Shown here piece by piece: positions 44,778 to 54,097 of a stretch of 64,000 nt of DNA. Positions within the stretch are counted from its first letter, which is position 1. Every line of letters starts with the position of its first letter. The position numbers and the translations under genes were made by a program. The DNA is from Vibrio methylphosphonaticus (GTDB lineage: Bacteria; Pseudomonadota; Gammaproteobacteria; Enterobacterales; Vibrionaceae), in the NCBI RefSeq assembly GCF_023634655.1, contig NZ_JAMKMS010000021.1, positions 1 through 64,000 of the forward strand, written 5' to 3'. Under the pieces are notes generated by a model that was not told the DNA's origin, made no database searches, and saw only the letters and a program-made list of their open reading frames with translations.

Positions 44778-45851
44778 TCAGTCATTACGGACGTCCTTCA
44801 GCGTTTTTCCACAGCGTCGAAACAAGGCTTTCCAATACCCTACGTGTGATTGCGTCGCTTTAGTAAATTGCTGGTAGATGTCGTGAGTCGGGTAATGAAC
44901 AAGCTCATGGTTACCGGCCAGCAACGCCGAGTCAATGACACGAAGATCCAACTCAATTACTCGATATTCAGAATTAAGCAACGACAAATAAGGCTGGACG
45001 TTTGCGATGAATATTTGATTAAAAACGTTCACCAAGTAACGAAATCGAGTCATGTCTCTGCCTGGTCCACAAACTACCTTTGAGTCATACTCTCTTAGCT
45101 GATGGGTAATAGCATTGAGCCACTTCGAGCTTGCTTTCAGTGAAAACAGCAGGTTACCAATCACACGCTGTTTTTCTAAGACCTCTTGATACTCTATTAG
45201 TGACTCTGGCCTCTCTTGTGATATTTGGGTTCCCGCTTGGATGCCAATGATGTAATCCGACATTTGATTGAGTTGAGCCAAAGCAGGCTGGACATAAATC
45301 GCCATTCGACTCACGTCCGATGCCAACCACCCATCGCTATTCAATTGAGATCTCATTGCGTCGCTGGATAGCACAAGGTTAGAGAAATAATAGGGCAGGT
45401 GTTGATATTTACTGTCGAGTATTGTTTGAAGTTCGGACTTAAGATCGCTGTCAATACTGTCCGACATTAAGCACGCTTCTAATCCTGCAATGAGCTTTAT
45501 CTGGTAATCAAAAAATCGAAACTCATCTTGCACCTTGCCAAGCGACGAGTTCTTTTCTGCAACCAGCCCAAATAATCCACAGTTACGTAGCTGATAGGTT
45601 TGTACTAGGCCTAAAGTCGTCACAGGGATCGCCCTCACCATATCGCGCTTAGCAGGCAAGCTTACCAAGCCGACAGCAGGCACACTAAGAACCGGTTGAT
45701 CCTGAACCGAGGCAACACGGCTTTGATAATCACTAAAGAGCTCGCTTTGGTCATTAGATTGAAAGCATCCAAATACGCTTGCCGCACTAACTATAAGTAG
45801 CGCGCCGCGTTTTATCGACCTCACAGAGGTTAAATTTGGCAACAACACCAT
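44778..45851 (-). CDS. DUF3080-like lipoprotein
   Basis: The signal peptide has a lipobox VFGC at about residue 29 of the ATG 45851 form; an earlier in-frame ATG at 45875 also exists and both have weak ribosome-binding sites. The remaining 330 residues are alpha-helical (RFFDYQIKLIAGLEACL, SELQTILDSKYQHLPYYFSNLVL, VKDVNQIFIANVQPYL-like). The pattern fits the DUF3080 family of gammaproteobacterial lipoproteins of unknown function. No operon partner is visible. Confidence 0.65.
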   Translation of the reverse strand: MVLLPNLTSVRSIKRGALLIVSAASVFGCFQSNDQSELFSDYQSRVASVQDQPVLSVPAVGLVSLPAKRDMVRAIPVTTLGLVQTYQLRNCGLFGLVAEKNSSLGKVQDEFRFFDYQIKLIAGLEACLMSDSIDSDLKSELQTILDSKYQHLPYYFSNLVLSSDAMRSQLNSDGWLASDVSRMAIYVQPALAQLNQMSDYIIGIQAGTQISQERPESLIEYQEVLEKQRVIGNLLFSLKASSKWLNAITHQLREYDSKVVCGPGRDMTRFRYLVNVFNQIFIANVQPYLSLLNSEYRVIELDLRVIDSALLAGNHELVHYPTHDIYQQFTKATQSHVGYWKALFRRCGKTLKDVRND

Positions 45852-45875
45852 TTTCCACCGAAGGTTGTTGTACAT

Positions 45876-46182
45876 AGAGTTTGTTACGTAAGACTAGCCC
45901 ACTATCGTTCACAATCGCTGACAAAAATATCGATTAATGTACACCCCACGACCTCTAATCTATAGAGTCAATACTCCACCTTTCACCAAGGTTGAACGCG
46001 CTTTTACATGATTCATTGAAACTATTTTAACCGCCTGACCCAGCACTATAGGCCTCGTCTTTAACGGACAATAATTGTTTTAAATCAGCCATATAAATCT
46101 ACAAAATCAACCAGAAGCGCGAGAAGCTGCAATTACGATAGAAAATATAGTGAAATATATTCCGAAAAAAACAAAATAACGC
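45876..46182. other. intergenic region upstream of cold-shock promoter
   Basis: I see no gene in the part left of the csp promoter. It is AT-rich without obvious palindromes. The 522-bp gap is explained in part by the long cold-shock leader. Confidence 0.4.
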
Positions 46183-46210
46183 TTTACTTACCACAGGGGT
46201 CGGGTATGAT
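46183..46210 (+). promoter_or_regulatory. promoter of the cold-shock gene
   Basis: TTTACT (46183-46188) and TATGAT (46205-46210) are separated by 16 nt, with GG before the -10 region. Start of transcription near 46217 would give a leader of about 180 nt, as in cspA-type genes. A CTCTGT-TGA-ACAGAG hairpin begins the leader (46219-46233). Confidence 0.6.
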
Positions 46211-46397
46211 TTGTCTCGCTCTGTTGAACAGAGTTATTAATGAAACATCAAGTAAAAGTAAAGCCTTAGAATGCCCACGTTAGTGTTGTTATCCTCAGTG
46301 TTTCCCTTGCTTCATCGTAACATTTAATAATTCCGAGCTATCAGCGCATCGCAATCTCGCGATAACTTTATGAAATTAAATATATTAAGGGGCTCTC

Positions 46398-46610
46398 ATG
46401 TCTAACAAAACTACTGGCATCGTAAAATGGTTTAACGAAGAGAAAGGTTTCGGTTTCATTACTCAAGACAACGGCGGTGCTGACGTATTCGTTCACTTCC
46501 GTGCTATCGCTTCTGAAGGTTTCAAAACTCTTGCTGAAGGCCAAAAAGTGTCTTTTGAAGTAGAGCAAGGCCAAAAAGGCCCACAAGCTGCAAACGTAGT
46601 AGCTATCTAA
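46398..46610 (+). CDS. CspA-family cold-shock protein
   Basis: The 70-residue OB-fold protein has both RNA-binding motifs: KGFGFI (RNP1) and VFVHF (RNP2), within the usual [18 protein letters not shown] start. Cold-shock proteins melt RNA structure in the cytoplasm. A long structured 5' leader and AAGGGG ribosome-binding site support cold-dependent post-transcriptional control. A strong terminator follows. Which Csp paralogue it is cannot be told. Confidence 0.97.
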
Positions 46611-46619
46611 TTTAAGAGC

Positions 46620-46653
46620 GGCGCAAACAGTTTACTGTTTGCGCCACTTTTTT
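46620..46653 (+). terminator. terminator of the cold-shock gene
   Basis: GGCGCAAACAG (46620-46630) and CTGTTTGCGCC (46635-46645) form an 11-bp perfect stem with a TTTA loop, followed by a T run. Confidence 0.92.
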
Positions 46654-46758
46654 ATCCTCTCTCGTTATACCTCTTCGTTACGTCCAAGCGCTAATCCTCA
46701 GCTTTAAGTACTCTAAACAAAACAAAAACGCACACTGCCTCTTTTTAATGTCATTCTC

Positions 46759-46790
46759 TATATTTCTATATTTCTATATTTCTATATTTC
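46759..46790. repeat. 8-bp tandem repeat, 4 copies
   Basis: Four exact copies of TATATTTC lie between the cold-shock terminator and the 3' end of the LysR gene. Confidence 0.9.
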
Positions 46791-46806
46791 CAGTATTTTA
46801 GGCAAA

Positions 46807-47673
46807 TTAAACTAACTTGATGAGTTGCTGTTCAATTGCTTGAGTGCATACCGTTACTGACATCGGTACGCTATGACTAAATGGATTAAGCGCATAAATA
46901 GAATTTAGTGACAAATGATGGTTTGGTAATACGGGCACGAGCTTTGGGCTCACCAATGGCAGATAAAAATCAGGTACCAGCCCTATCCCCGCACCCTGAG
47001 AGATTAGTGATAAGCTACTATGGAATGAATTTGTCATGCAGCGCGCCTCTTTGTGGTATTCCACACTGCCCTCTTTTGTGTTTGTTAAAACATGATGGAT
47101 CTGCCGCCCTTGCCAGTGATTAGATATATAGTTGAGGTCATCAAGCGCCACGCGAGACACCAACGATGCTTCCCCGCATAGCACATCTCGAAACTGACCC
47201 AAACGTCGCTGCTTTAAATTACTGCTTTTCGACTGCCCTACTCGAATCGCCAAATCAATATCATGCTCATAAAAATCAATATGTTGATCACTGCTTATCA
47301 ATTCTGGCTCTAAACGCGGATATTGCTGCATTAAATCCCCAATAATCGGCGTTATGAGCGTTTCCATGAGAGCGTTTGGCGCTGTTATTCTGACTCGTCC
47401 TGTTGGCTCTTCGACCAACTCTTGAGCCTCAGACCAAGCTGCATCGATAATGCCATTGAGATCCTTACAGCGAGAATAAAAATTGCGACCTGCCTCTGTG
47501 AGCGTCTGTCGCCTCGTTGTTCGCTTGAGTAGCGTTAAGCCTAACTCTGTCTCAAGTGCCTTTAGGTGCTGACTCACAACCGACTTTGATACTTCTAATG
47601 TGTCTGCGGCTGCTGAAATAGAGCCAGCCTCCACAATACGAGCGAAAATGGACATTTGTCTTAAGCGATTCAT
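46807..47673 (-). CDS. LysR family transcriptional regulator
   Basis: The 288-residue regulator has a CrgA/AaeR-like N-terminus (FARIVEAGSISAAADTLEVSKSVVSQHL) and an effector domain (GRVRITAPNALMETLITPII). It is divergent from a small SnoaL-like gene 108 bp away, so that gene is the likely target. The 3' end is close to a tandem repeat. Confidence 0.92.
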   Translation of the reverse strand: MNRLRQMSIFARIVEAGSISAAADTLEVSKSVVSQHLKALETELGLTLLKRTTRRQTLTEAGRNFYSRCKDLNGIIDAAWSEAQELVEEPTGRVRITAPNALMETLITPIIGDLMQQYPRLEPELISSDQHIDFYEHDIDLAIRVGQSKSSNLKQRRLGQFRDVLCGEASLVSRVALDDLNYISNHWQGRQIHHVLTNTKEGSVEYHKEARCMTNSFHSSLSLISQGAGIGLVPDFYLPLVSPKLVPVLPNHHLSLNSIYALNPFSHSVPMSVTVCTQAIEQQLIKLV

Positions 47674-47781
47674 TATTATTGTTCTGTTTTATTAAACATT
47701 CTTTTTTAATATAGCTATTTTTCCGAACTAATCATAGCGCTATGCTAAACCCATATTCCGTTATTTAAATAAGGGCTCCTT

Positions 47782-48156
47782 ATGTCAAACCAATCAATAC
47801 TCAACGCCTGCAAACAAGGTATCGCAGCATGGCAAGAAGCATTTAACAATCAAGATGCGCAAGGCTGTGCGGCACAATATAACGAAAATTGCATCATGCA
47901 TGCTCGCCCTTTTGGTACATTCGAAGGCCGAAACGCCATACAAGCATTTTGGCAAAACATTATGGACCAAGGGTTTAAAGAGGTTGAATACACAGACACG
48001 CAGTGGCAAGCTCACGGCGAAAATGGCTATATATTGACGTCAAACTGGACAATGAATAAAGCCTTCGGGGTAGTTCATCGTGAGCTGTGGGTTGTAGAAG
48101 ATGACGGTCAAGCGCGACTTATTAGCGATGACTTTGAAGTTCAGGGAGAGCGATAG
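47782..48156 (+). CDS. SnoaL/NTF2-like protein
   Basis: The 124-residue protein has the DUF4440/SnoaL-type alpha+beta cone: AAWQEAFNNQDAQGCAAQYNE, GTFEGRNAIQAFWQNIMDQG, and a terminal strand RLISDDFEVQGE. The fold hosts small ligands in varied enzymes and binding proteins, so no reaction can be assigned. The divergent LysR gene suggests inducible expression. Confidence 0.82.
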   Translation: MSNQSILNACKQGIAAWQEAFNNQDAQGCAAQYNENCIMHARPFGTFEGRNAIQAFWQNIMDQGFKEVEYTDTQWQAHGENGYILTSNWTMNKAFGVVHRELWVVEDDGQARLISDDFEVQGER

Positions 48157-48165
48157 CCCGTTTCG

Positions 48166-48348
48166 TTATGGTTCAAAAAGCTGGGTGAGTTCTTCGCCCA
48201 GCTCCTCAAAAACAAGATGACTTTCAAGCACTTTATCCATGACATACTCATAGCGTTCAACGTCGAGTACCTCATTCACTTCCCTATTGTATTTTGCGCC
48301 AACAACGACACCGGCTAATACCATTACCACCGCTATTACTTTGAACAT
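48166..48348 (-). CDS. small membrane-anchored/exported protein, 60 residues
   Basis: ATG 48348 with AAAGGA upstream is chosen over an earlier start at 48378. One hydrophobic segment (VIAVVMVLAGVVVG) is followed by an acidic helical region (EVNEVLDVERYEYVMDKVLE). It ends ten bases after the convergent SnoaL-like gene, and a hairpin (48179-48203) lies inside its last codons. Its function is unknown. Confidence 0.6.
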   Translation of the reverse strand: MFKVIAVVMVLAGVVVGAKYNREVNEVLDVERYEYVMDKVLESHLVFEELGEELTQLFEP

Positions 48349-48596
48349 ACAATTCCTTTTGTACGGTTCTATTCCCAATCTTGTATCAGTATAAACTTCA
48401 TCACTAGAAATTACATAATTGATCTAGATCAAAAGTGAAGAATAAATGAGACGCGGTGCAACCGTGATGTAAACGTTGGGATACCGGAGCGAGACAGGCC
48501 ATCACTACCAGGCGTTCACAAAGAACTTCGTGCTAATTGACGAGCTGAAATAATAAATGCCTGGGATAATACCCAGGCATTACTATAGAAGTGATA
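48349..48596. other. intergenic region between small protein and catalase micro-ORF
   Basis: It contains the catalase-side terminator (described separately). Otherwise there is only AT-rich DNA upstream of the small protein. Confidence 0.4.
48556..48581. terminator. terminator after the catalase unit
   Basis: AATGCCTGGG (48556-48565) pairs with CCCAGGCATT (48572-48581). On the minus strand it follows the 32-codon ORF by 15 nt. T-rich sequence follows on the minus side. Confidence 0.75.
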
Positions 48597-48695
48597 TTAA
48601 TAACAATACTGGCACTGCATCGACGTTTTCACCACTCTGTTGTCAATGCTAAAAAAGACATGGTCCAGCTGGCATACTCTCTCCAACCATTTCAT
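48597..48695 (-). CDS. 32-residue CxxC micro-ORF behind catalase
   Basis: ATG 48695 lies 2 nt after the catalase stop codon (48698-48700). GGAGGG, within the last catalase codons, sits 6 nt before the ATG, so initiation would be coupled to catalase translation. The product starts MKWLERV and ends CQYCY, with Cys at 8, 28 and 31 (a CxxC pair). A terminator follows closely. No homologue is known to me. Confidence 0.45.
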   Translation of the reverse strand: MKWLERVCQLDHVFFSIDNRVVKTSMQCQYCY

Positions 48696-48697
48696 TG

Positions 48698-50149
48698 CTA
48701 ACCCTCCACATCAACCATATCAATGTTCAACGCCGCAGCAAGCCCCTCTGCGTATGCACGATCAGCTTGCAGCGCATGCCAAATATGCTTGAGTTGAATA
48801 GGTTTAGAGGCTGAACCGACAGAACGAGCCGTATTTTCAAACAAGTGTTGTTGTTGTTCTTTCGTCATCAGGCGGAAAAGGTCACCGGCTTGGGTGAAGT
48901 AATCACTGTCTTCACGGTGATCCCAATGACCCGCGTCTCCCTCGATTGCTAGCGCTGGCTCTGCATACTCGGCTTGCTCAGCCCATTCACCATACTGATT
49001 AGGTTCATAACCTTTTGTTGAGCCGTAATTTCCATCAATACGCATCGCTCCATCACGGTGATAGCTATGTACTGGGCAACGTGGTGCATTAACTGGGATC
49101 TGGTGATGGTTCACCCCTAAACGGTAACGCTGGGCGTCCCCATAGGCGAATAATCGACCTTGCAACATTCTATCTGGAGAGAAGCCGACTCCCGGAACAA
49201 TCGCCGCTGGATTAAATGCCGATTGCTCAACTTCGGCAAAAAAGTTTTCAGGATTACGATTAAGCTCAAACTCACCAACTTCGATCAGTGGGAAATCTCC
49301 ATGAGGCCATACTTTAGTCAGATCAAATGGATTAAACTTACTCACATTAGCCTGAGCTTCAGTCATCACTTGGATCTGCATTGTCCATTTTGGATACTCA
49401 CCATTTTCAATACTTTCATACAGATCTCGGTGGTGACTTTCGCGATCACGCCCAACTAGCGCTTCCGCTTCTTGATCCGTTAAGTTTTGAATCCCTTGCT
49501 GCGTTTGGAAGTGAAACTTCACCCAAACACGCTCATTGTCCGCATTAATCAAACTGAAAGTATGACTTCCGAAGCCATTCATGTGACGGTAGGTCGCCGG
49601 GATACCACGGTCACTCATTACAATGGTGACTTGATGGAATGCTTCAGGCAATGACGTCCAAAAATCCCAGTTGTTTTCTGCGCTACGCATATTAGTGCGA
49701 GGATCGCGTTTCACCGCGTGATTGAGATCTGGAAACTTGAGTGGATCACGCAAAAAGAAGACTGGCGTATTATTACCAACTAAATCCCAGTTTCCTTCTT
49801 CCGTATAAAATTTTAACGCAAAACCGCGAATATCGCGTTCCGCATCCGCGGCACCGCGCTCACCTGCCACCGTGGTAAAACGAGCGAACAACTCGGTCGT
49901 TTTTCCTACCTCAGAAAAAATAGCCGCCTTAGTGTACTGGGTAATGTCATTGGTTACGGTAAACTTGCCGTAAGCCCCTGAGCCTTTAGCATGCATACGA
50001 CGCTCAGGAATTACTTCACGGTCGAAGTGCGCCATCTTTTCCAAGAACCAAACATCTTGCAGTAGCATTGGACCACGTTTACCTGCAGTTGCCACATTTT
50101 GGTTATGCGCAACAGGGCAACCTGCTGCTGTTGTTAATTTCTTAGTCAT
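48698..50149 (-). CDS. katA: monofunctional heme catalase (KatA type)
   Basis: The 483-residue protein is a small-subunit catalase. It has the distal His in [46 protein letters not shown] heme-pocket segments (shortened here as [10 protein letters not shown] and [10 protein letters not shown]), and proximal Tyr in [14 protein letters not shown]. Length and lack of a C-terminal flavodoxin domain fit clade 3. It decomposes hydrogen peroxide in the cytoplasm. Good ribosome-binding site (AAGGATTTAC). A micro-ORF and terminator follow. Confidence 0.96.
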   Translation of the reverse strand: MTKKLTTAAGCPVAHNQNVATAGKRGPMLLQDVWFLEKMAHFDREVIPERRMHAKGSGAYGKFTVTNDITQYTKAAIFSEVGKTTELFARFTTVAGERGAADAERDIRGFALKFYTEEGNWDLVGNNTPVFFLRDPLKFPDLNHAVKRDPRTNMRSAENNWDFWTSLPEAFHQVTIVMSDRGIPATYRHMNGFGSHTFSLINADNERVWVKFHFQTQQGIQNLTDQEAEALVGRDRESHHRDLYESIENGEYPKWTMQIQVMTEAQANVSKFNPFDLTKVWPHGDFPLIEVGEFELNRNPENFFAEVEQSAFNPAAIVPGVGFSPDRMLQGRLFAYGDAQRYRLGVNHHQIPVNAPRCPVHSYHRDGAMRIDGNYGSTKGYEPNQYGEWAEQAEYAEPALAIEGDAGHWDHREDSDYFTQAGDLFRLMTKEQQQHLFENTARSVGSASKPIQLKHIWHALQADRAYAEGLAAALNIDMVDVEG

Positions 50150-50337
50150 CGTAAATCCTTAGTGATCAAATCATCGCCGATTGAATACACTTACTATATG
50201 CGTGGATATTGGAAATAGACAACGGAATCTAGCTATCAATTCAATAAGAAAAATCTATCGAATTACTCGCCACAATTAACTAAGGAAATCATAACGGTGC
50301 CAACAAATCCTTTCAGCTAATGAAAACAACACATCGG

Positions 50338-51333
50338 TTACAGTGATTTAACTCGCGACGGTAAAAACACCTCACCCAACATACAACGTACACTTCCACC
50401 GCCAATTGTCTCAATAGTAGAAACGTCGAAAGGGAGTAGTTTCCCATGGGTGCCCAATTGCTGTCGTTGAGAGGGAGTAAACGCATGGTATGCCGACAGC
50501 GACATGGCAATGATTTTGTCTCCATTCACCGTTTCCAGTTGCAGAATATTGCCACAAAAATGATTCATCTGCTGCTCGCTGATGGTGATCACTTGCTTGG
50601 ACTTCGCCAAAGATTTAATCACAAATCGGCGCTCATATTCAGGGATAAGGTCAGCGCATATAACAGCAAAATCTTCCCCAATCGCCATCATCACATTGGT
50701 GTGATAAATCGGTAGTCCAGACGGGAGTGCCGTTTGAAAAGAGACAACACGATGGTAACCAATACGCTTAGCATAATCTTCTAGCGCCTCTCTTTCACAG
50801 CGCTGAGATAACGCAGCATAGATGGTACGGTTAACATGGTCTTTAACCATCACACCCGTACTTTCTAAATACGCGTCTTGCTTGGCGTAGCTTTCCAAGG
50901 AATCCGTTGCGATCACTACTCGCCCAGCGGCGCGTAGTGATTTCATTAACGCTTCAGGACGGACTTCATGCTGACGGTTGTGACACGCCATCGGGAACGT
51001 ATAAAACGCTCCATCTTGCGTGGTACTAAACCAGTTATTTGGGAACACAGCGTCGGGCGTTTCTTGGTCTGATTTAGGGTAATCAAACTCGACCACTTGC
51101 ACGCCAACTTTACGCAACGACGCGACCATAGTGTTGAATTCGCTCATTGCAGCTGAGCGTACAGCAACCGAGTCCATGGTCACTGGTTGTTGAAATTCAT
51201 TATCTTTTGCTGTTTCAGCATTGAAGCCAAATTCTTTGGGCGGCACCATCACAACACAATTCGCATTTTGAACTGAGCGTTGTGGTTTCGATTGGCGTGG
51301 CCATTTTAGATGTAAAGCAGTTCCTTGATTCAT
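50338..51333 (-). CDS. CtlX-like amidinotransferase/arginine-deiminase-superfamily hydrolase
   Basis: ATG 51333 has a GTGGA-type site; 51348 and 51369 are alternatives. The 331-residue protein has the guanidino-group-modifying superfamily pattern: VMVPPKEFGFNAET, VFPNNWFSTTQDG, catalytic His in LPIYHTNVMMAIG, and nucleophile Cys in GGGSVRCMLGEVFLP. CtlX proteins act on citrulline; other relatives act on arginine or dimethylarginine, so the substrate is open. A perfect 17-bp palindrome lies upstream. No operon partner is visible. Confidence 0.82.
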   Translation of the reverse strand: MNQGTALHLKWPRQSKPQRSVQNANCVVMVPPKEFGFNAETAKDNEFQQPVTMDSVAVRSAAMSEFNTMVASLRKVGVQVVEFDYPKSDQETPDAVFPNNWFSTTQDGAFYTFPMACHNRQHEVRPEALMKSLRAAGRVVIATDSLESYAKQDAYLESTGVMVKDHVNRTIYAALSQRCEREALEDYAKRIGYHRVVSFQTALPSGLPIYHTNVMMAIGEDFAVICADLIPEYERRFVIKSLAKSKQVITISEQQMNHFCGNILQLETVNGDKIIAMSLSAYHAFTPSQRQQLGTHGKLLPFDVSTIETIGGGSVRCMLGEVFLPSRVKSL

Positions 51334-51389
51334 ATTGAGTCCACTCATTCTACAAACTTCATCAACCATTTTTGAATTGTAAGCAAAAT

Positions 51390-51406
51390 GTTAATTGTCA
51401 ATTAAC
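51390..51406. promoter_or_regulatory. perfect 17-bp palindrome upstream of the CtlX-like gene
   Basis: GTTAATTG-T-CAATTAAC is a perfect inverted repeat with 8-bp arms. It is centred about 65 bp before the preferred start codon. It is a likely operator, of the kind used by Lrp- or MarR-type regulators. Confidence 0.6.
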
Positions 51407-51873
51407 TGAATTCACCCCTATTCCACACAATAAAACAAGTAAATTAGCTGCCTATAAAGATATATGCAGCTATATTTACTGAATATCCAATCAAGTCAGT
51501 AAAATTATCGAGTAACGGCTTCTCTATCTGCCACGTTTTCCTACACGCCAGACAACAGCAATAAAAAATTAACAATATTGCTTCATGTTTAAACAAATCT
51601 AATGACACAACTTGAGACAGTAGATTGAAAGCTATACAATTAATTTCGTAGCCTTTTGAACTTTGTAATAGTTTCCGTTTCGTCGGCGTTGCAATTTCGT
51701 CATAAATTTAATGCACCCCATTGTGCGCCTCTGCGAAATGGAATCTTCGCCATGTAAAATAGAAAACCAACTTCGACAACACATTATTAATTAACAGTTC
51801 TCTCTGCCTATATGGCGTGATTTCCTCGTTTTATTCTGAATGCTCCCGAGCATTTATAGCACCTAGGTGAACC
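51407..51873. other. intergenic region before ABC exporter gene
   Basis: No gene, hairpin or repeat I can support occupies this AT-rich gap. It must contain the exporter promoter. Confidence 0.35.
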
Positions 51874-53730
51874 ATGTTTAAACGCTTTGAATCTTTCACA
51901 AAAGCTTTCCCAAAGCAGGAGCCCGAGCAACCGCCAGAGGGCATCATTGCTTTTTGTCGACACTATACTCGCGGGTTCGAAAAGCCATTAATTCTTATGG
52001 CACTCCTCAGCACAACCGTTGCTATTATTGAGGTCGCACTATTTCGCTTCATGGGTGAATTGGTCGATTTACTAACAGCAAGCACACCAGAAACCTTTAT
52101 GGCAGAAAACGGAAGCACACTCTTTTGGGTTGGGCTCGTTATTCTGCTCGTCATGCCAGCCCTTATTTTGGTGTATTCGTTATTGACTCATCAAACGTTA
52201 CTTGGCAACTACCCCATGTCGATCCGATGGCAAATGCATCGCTATTTACTAAAGCAAAGTTTGTCCTTTTACCAAGATGATTTTGCTGGAAGAGTCGCGA
52301 CTAAAGTCATGCAAACGGCCTTAGCAGTTCGCGAAACAGTGATGAAAACGGCTGACGTTTTTGTCTATGTCATGGTGTACTTTACTTCAATGCTGTTTAT
52401 CTTGGCGCAGGCCGATCTTTGGTTAATGCTTCCAATGCTCTTATGGCTGTTCGCCTATATCGGAATTCAACTTTATTTTGTCCCTAAACTTAAAAAAGTA
52501 GCAGCAGAGCAAGCGGATTCTCGTTCTTTGATGACAGGACGGATCGTAGACAGTTACACCAATATCTCGACTGTTAAACTCTTTTCTCACAGTAAAAGAG
52601 AAACGGAATATGCTAAAGAAGGCATGGATGGATTTCTCGATACCGTCCACAGACAAATGCGTCTCGTGACAGGGTTTGATGTCTGTGTGCAGCTGGCGAA
52701 CTACATTTTATTATTCTCTATCGCTGGTATTTCCATCTACCTATGGATGGAGAGCGCCATTACCATTGGTGCTATCGCCATCGCGATTAGTTTGGCCCTG
52801 AGAATCAATGGCATGTCGATGTGGATCATGTGGGAGGTGGGCGCGTTATTTGAAAATATGGGTACTGTCGTCGATGGCATTAAAACAATGTCTAAACCTA
52901 TCGCTATCCAAGATAAACCAGATGCCAAGCCGATTGTCGTCGCTCAAGGCGGCATTGAGTTTGATGACGTGAGCTTTCACTATGGTGAGAATAAAGGCGT
53001 AATTAGCAACCTCAATCTCAACATTAAACCGGGCGAGAAAGTGGGGCTAGTTGGCCGCTCTGGTGCTGGAAAATCAACTCTTGTGAATCTATTGCTTCGT
53101 TTCCATGATGTCGAGGGCGGTCGGATTCGTATCGATGGTCAGACAATTTCAGATGTCACACAAGATTCGTTACGCAGTAAAATTGGTATGGTCACGCAAG
53201 ATACCTCATTGTTGCACCGTTCTATCCGAGAAAATATCATGTATGGTCGTCCGGACGCCTCGGAAGATGATCTTATCGCTGCAACCAAACAGGCTCATGC
53301 CAATGAGTTTGTAGAAACGCTGACCGACCCATTTGGCAATGTTGGCTACGATGCGCAAGTCGGCGAACGTGGCGTGAAGCTTTCTGGAGGGCAACGACAA
53401 CGTATTGCTATTTCACGTGTCCTGCTCAAAAATGCCCCAATTTTGATTCTAGACGAAGCGACATCGGCGCTCGATTCTGAAGTCGAAGCGGCGATTCAAG
53501 AAAGTCTAAATGAGCTAATGGAAGGTAAAACCGTGATTGCGATTGCCCATCGCCTATCAACCATTGCCGCGATGGACCGTTTAATTGTATTAGACCAAGG
53601 CCGAGTGCTTGAAGAAGGTACACACCAAGAATTGATTGAACAAAAAGGCGTTTACGCGCAGCTTTGGGCGCATCAAACTGGTGGGTTTATTTGTGGTGAA
53701 GACGACGTTGAGCAGGACAGTACAGCATAA
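51874..53730 (+). CDS. ABC exporter, fused permease and ATPase (half-transporter)
   Basis: The 618-residue protein has a six-helix transmembrane domain (about residues 35-330, with LLKQSLSFYQDDFAGRVATK as coupling region). An ATPase domain follows with GLVGRSGAGKST (Walker A), VTQDTSLL (Q-loop), KLSGGQRQR (signature), ILILDEATSALD (Walker B) and AHRLST (switch His). This is the type IV MsbA-like architecture acting as a homodimer. Substrate is not evident and no partner gene is adjacent. The gene is preceded by GGTGAACC as a ribosome-binding site. Confidence 0.93.
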   Translation: MFKRFESFTKAFPKQEPEQPPEGIIAFCRHYTRGFEKPLILMALLSTTVAIIEVALFRFMGELVDLLTASTPETFMAENGSTLFWVGLVILLVMPALILVYSLLTHQTLLGNYPMSIRWQMHRYLLKQSLSFYQDDFAGRVATKVMQTALAVRETVMKTADVFVYVMVYFTSMLFILAQADLWLMLPMLLWLFAYIGIQLYFVPKLKKVAAEQADSRSLMTGRIVDSYTNISTVKLFSHSKRETEYAKEGMDGFLDTVHRQMRLVTGFDVCVQLANYILLFSIAGISIYLWMESAITIGAIAIAISLALRINGMSMWIMWEVGALFENMGTVVDGIKTMSKPIAIQDKPDAKPIVVAQGGIEFDDVSFHYGENKGVISNLNLNIKPGEKVGLVGRSGAGKSTLVNLLLRFHDVEGGRIRIDGQTISDVTQDSLRSKIGMVTQDTSLLHRSIRENIMYGRPDASEDDLIAATKQAHANEFVETLTDPFGNVGYDAQVGERGVKLSGGQRQRIAISRVLLKNAPILILDEATSALDSEVEAAIQESLNELMEGKTVIAIAHRLSTIAAMDRLIVLDQGRVLEEGTHQELIEQKGVYAQLWAHQTGGFICGEDDVEQDSTA

Positions 53731-53890
53731 TCCACCCAGGCTCTATCAATCGACTTATTCATATATTTTAAGGTGAACAATCACCGAACAGAGCCACTTC
53801 GTTTCGCTGCCAACCATGGCGATTAGCTAAACATTAGTGGCTTTCTTTTTATTGTCCAAAAGCATCGATCAATTCGCTTCCTAATACCAT

Positions 53891-53920
53891 AAGCTATAAG
53901 ACGTAAAGCTATAAGACGTA
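53891..53920. repeat. 15-bp tandem duplication
   Basis: Two exact copies of AAGCTATAAGACGTA lie at 53891-53905 and 53906-53920. They sit next to the CCATAAG array. Confidence 0.9.
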
Positions 53921-53922
53921 AA

Positions 53923-53955
53923 CCATAAGCCATAAGCCATAAGCCATAAGCCATA
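53923..53955. repeat. 7-bp tandem repeat, nearly 5 copies
   Basis: CCATAAG is repeated exactly four times, with a fifth partial copy (CCATA). The array lies between the ABC exporter and the copper trio. Confidence 0.92.
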
Positions 53956-54097
53956 TTCTGGGACTATCGTTGCCACTATTGCACAATCGTCTTGATAAAT
54001 ATCCATCAAGTATTTCGTATTTTTGAAGTAACCGCACGGCGGCCATTGCTGATTATGTTACGATGCGCCTACCAATTTCTTCAGGGTTGATAACAAC

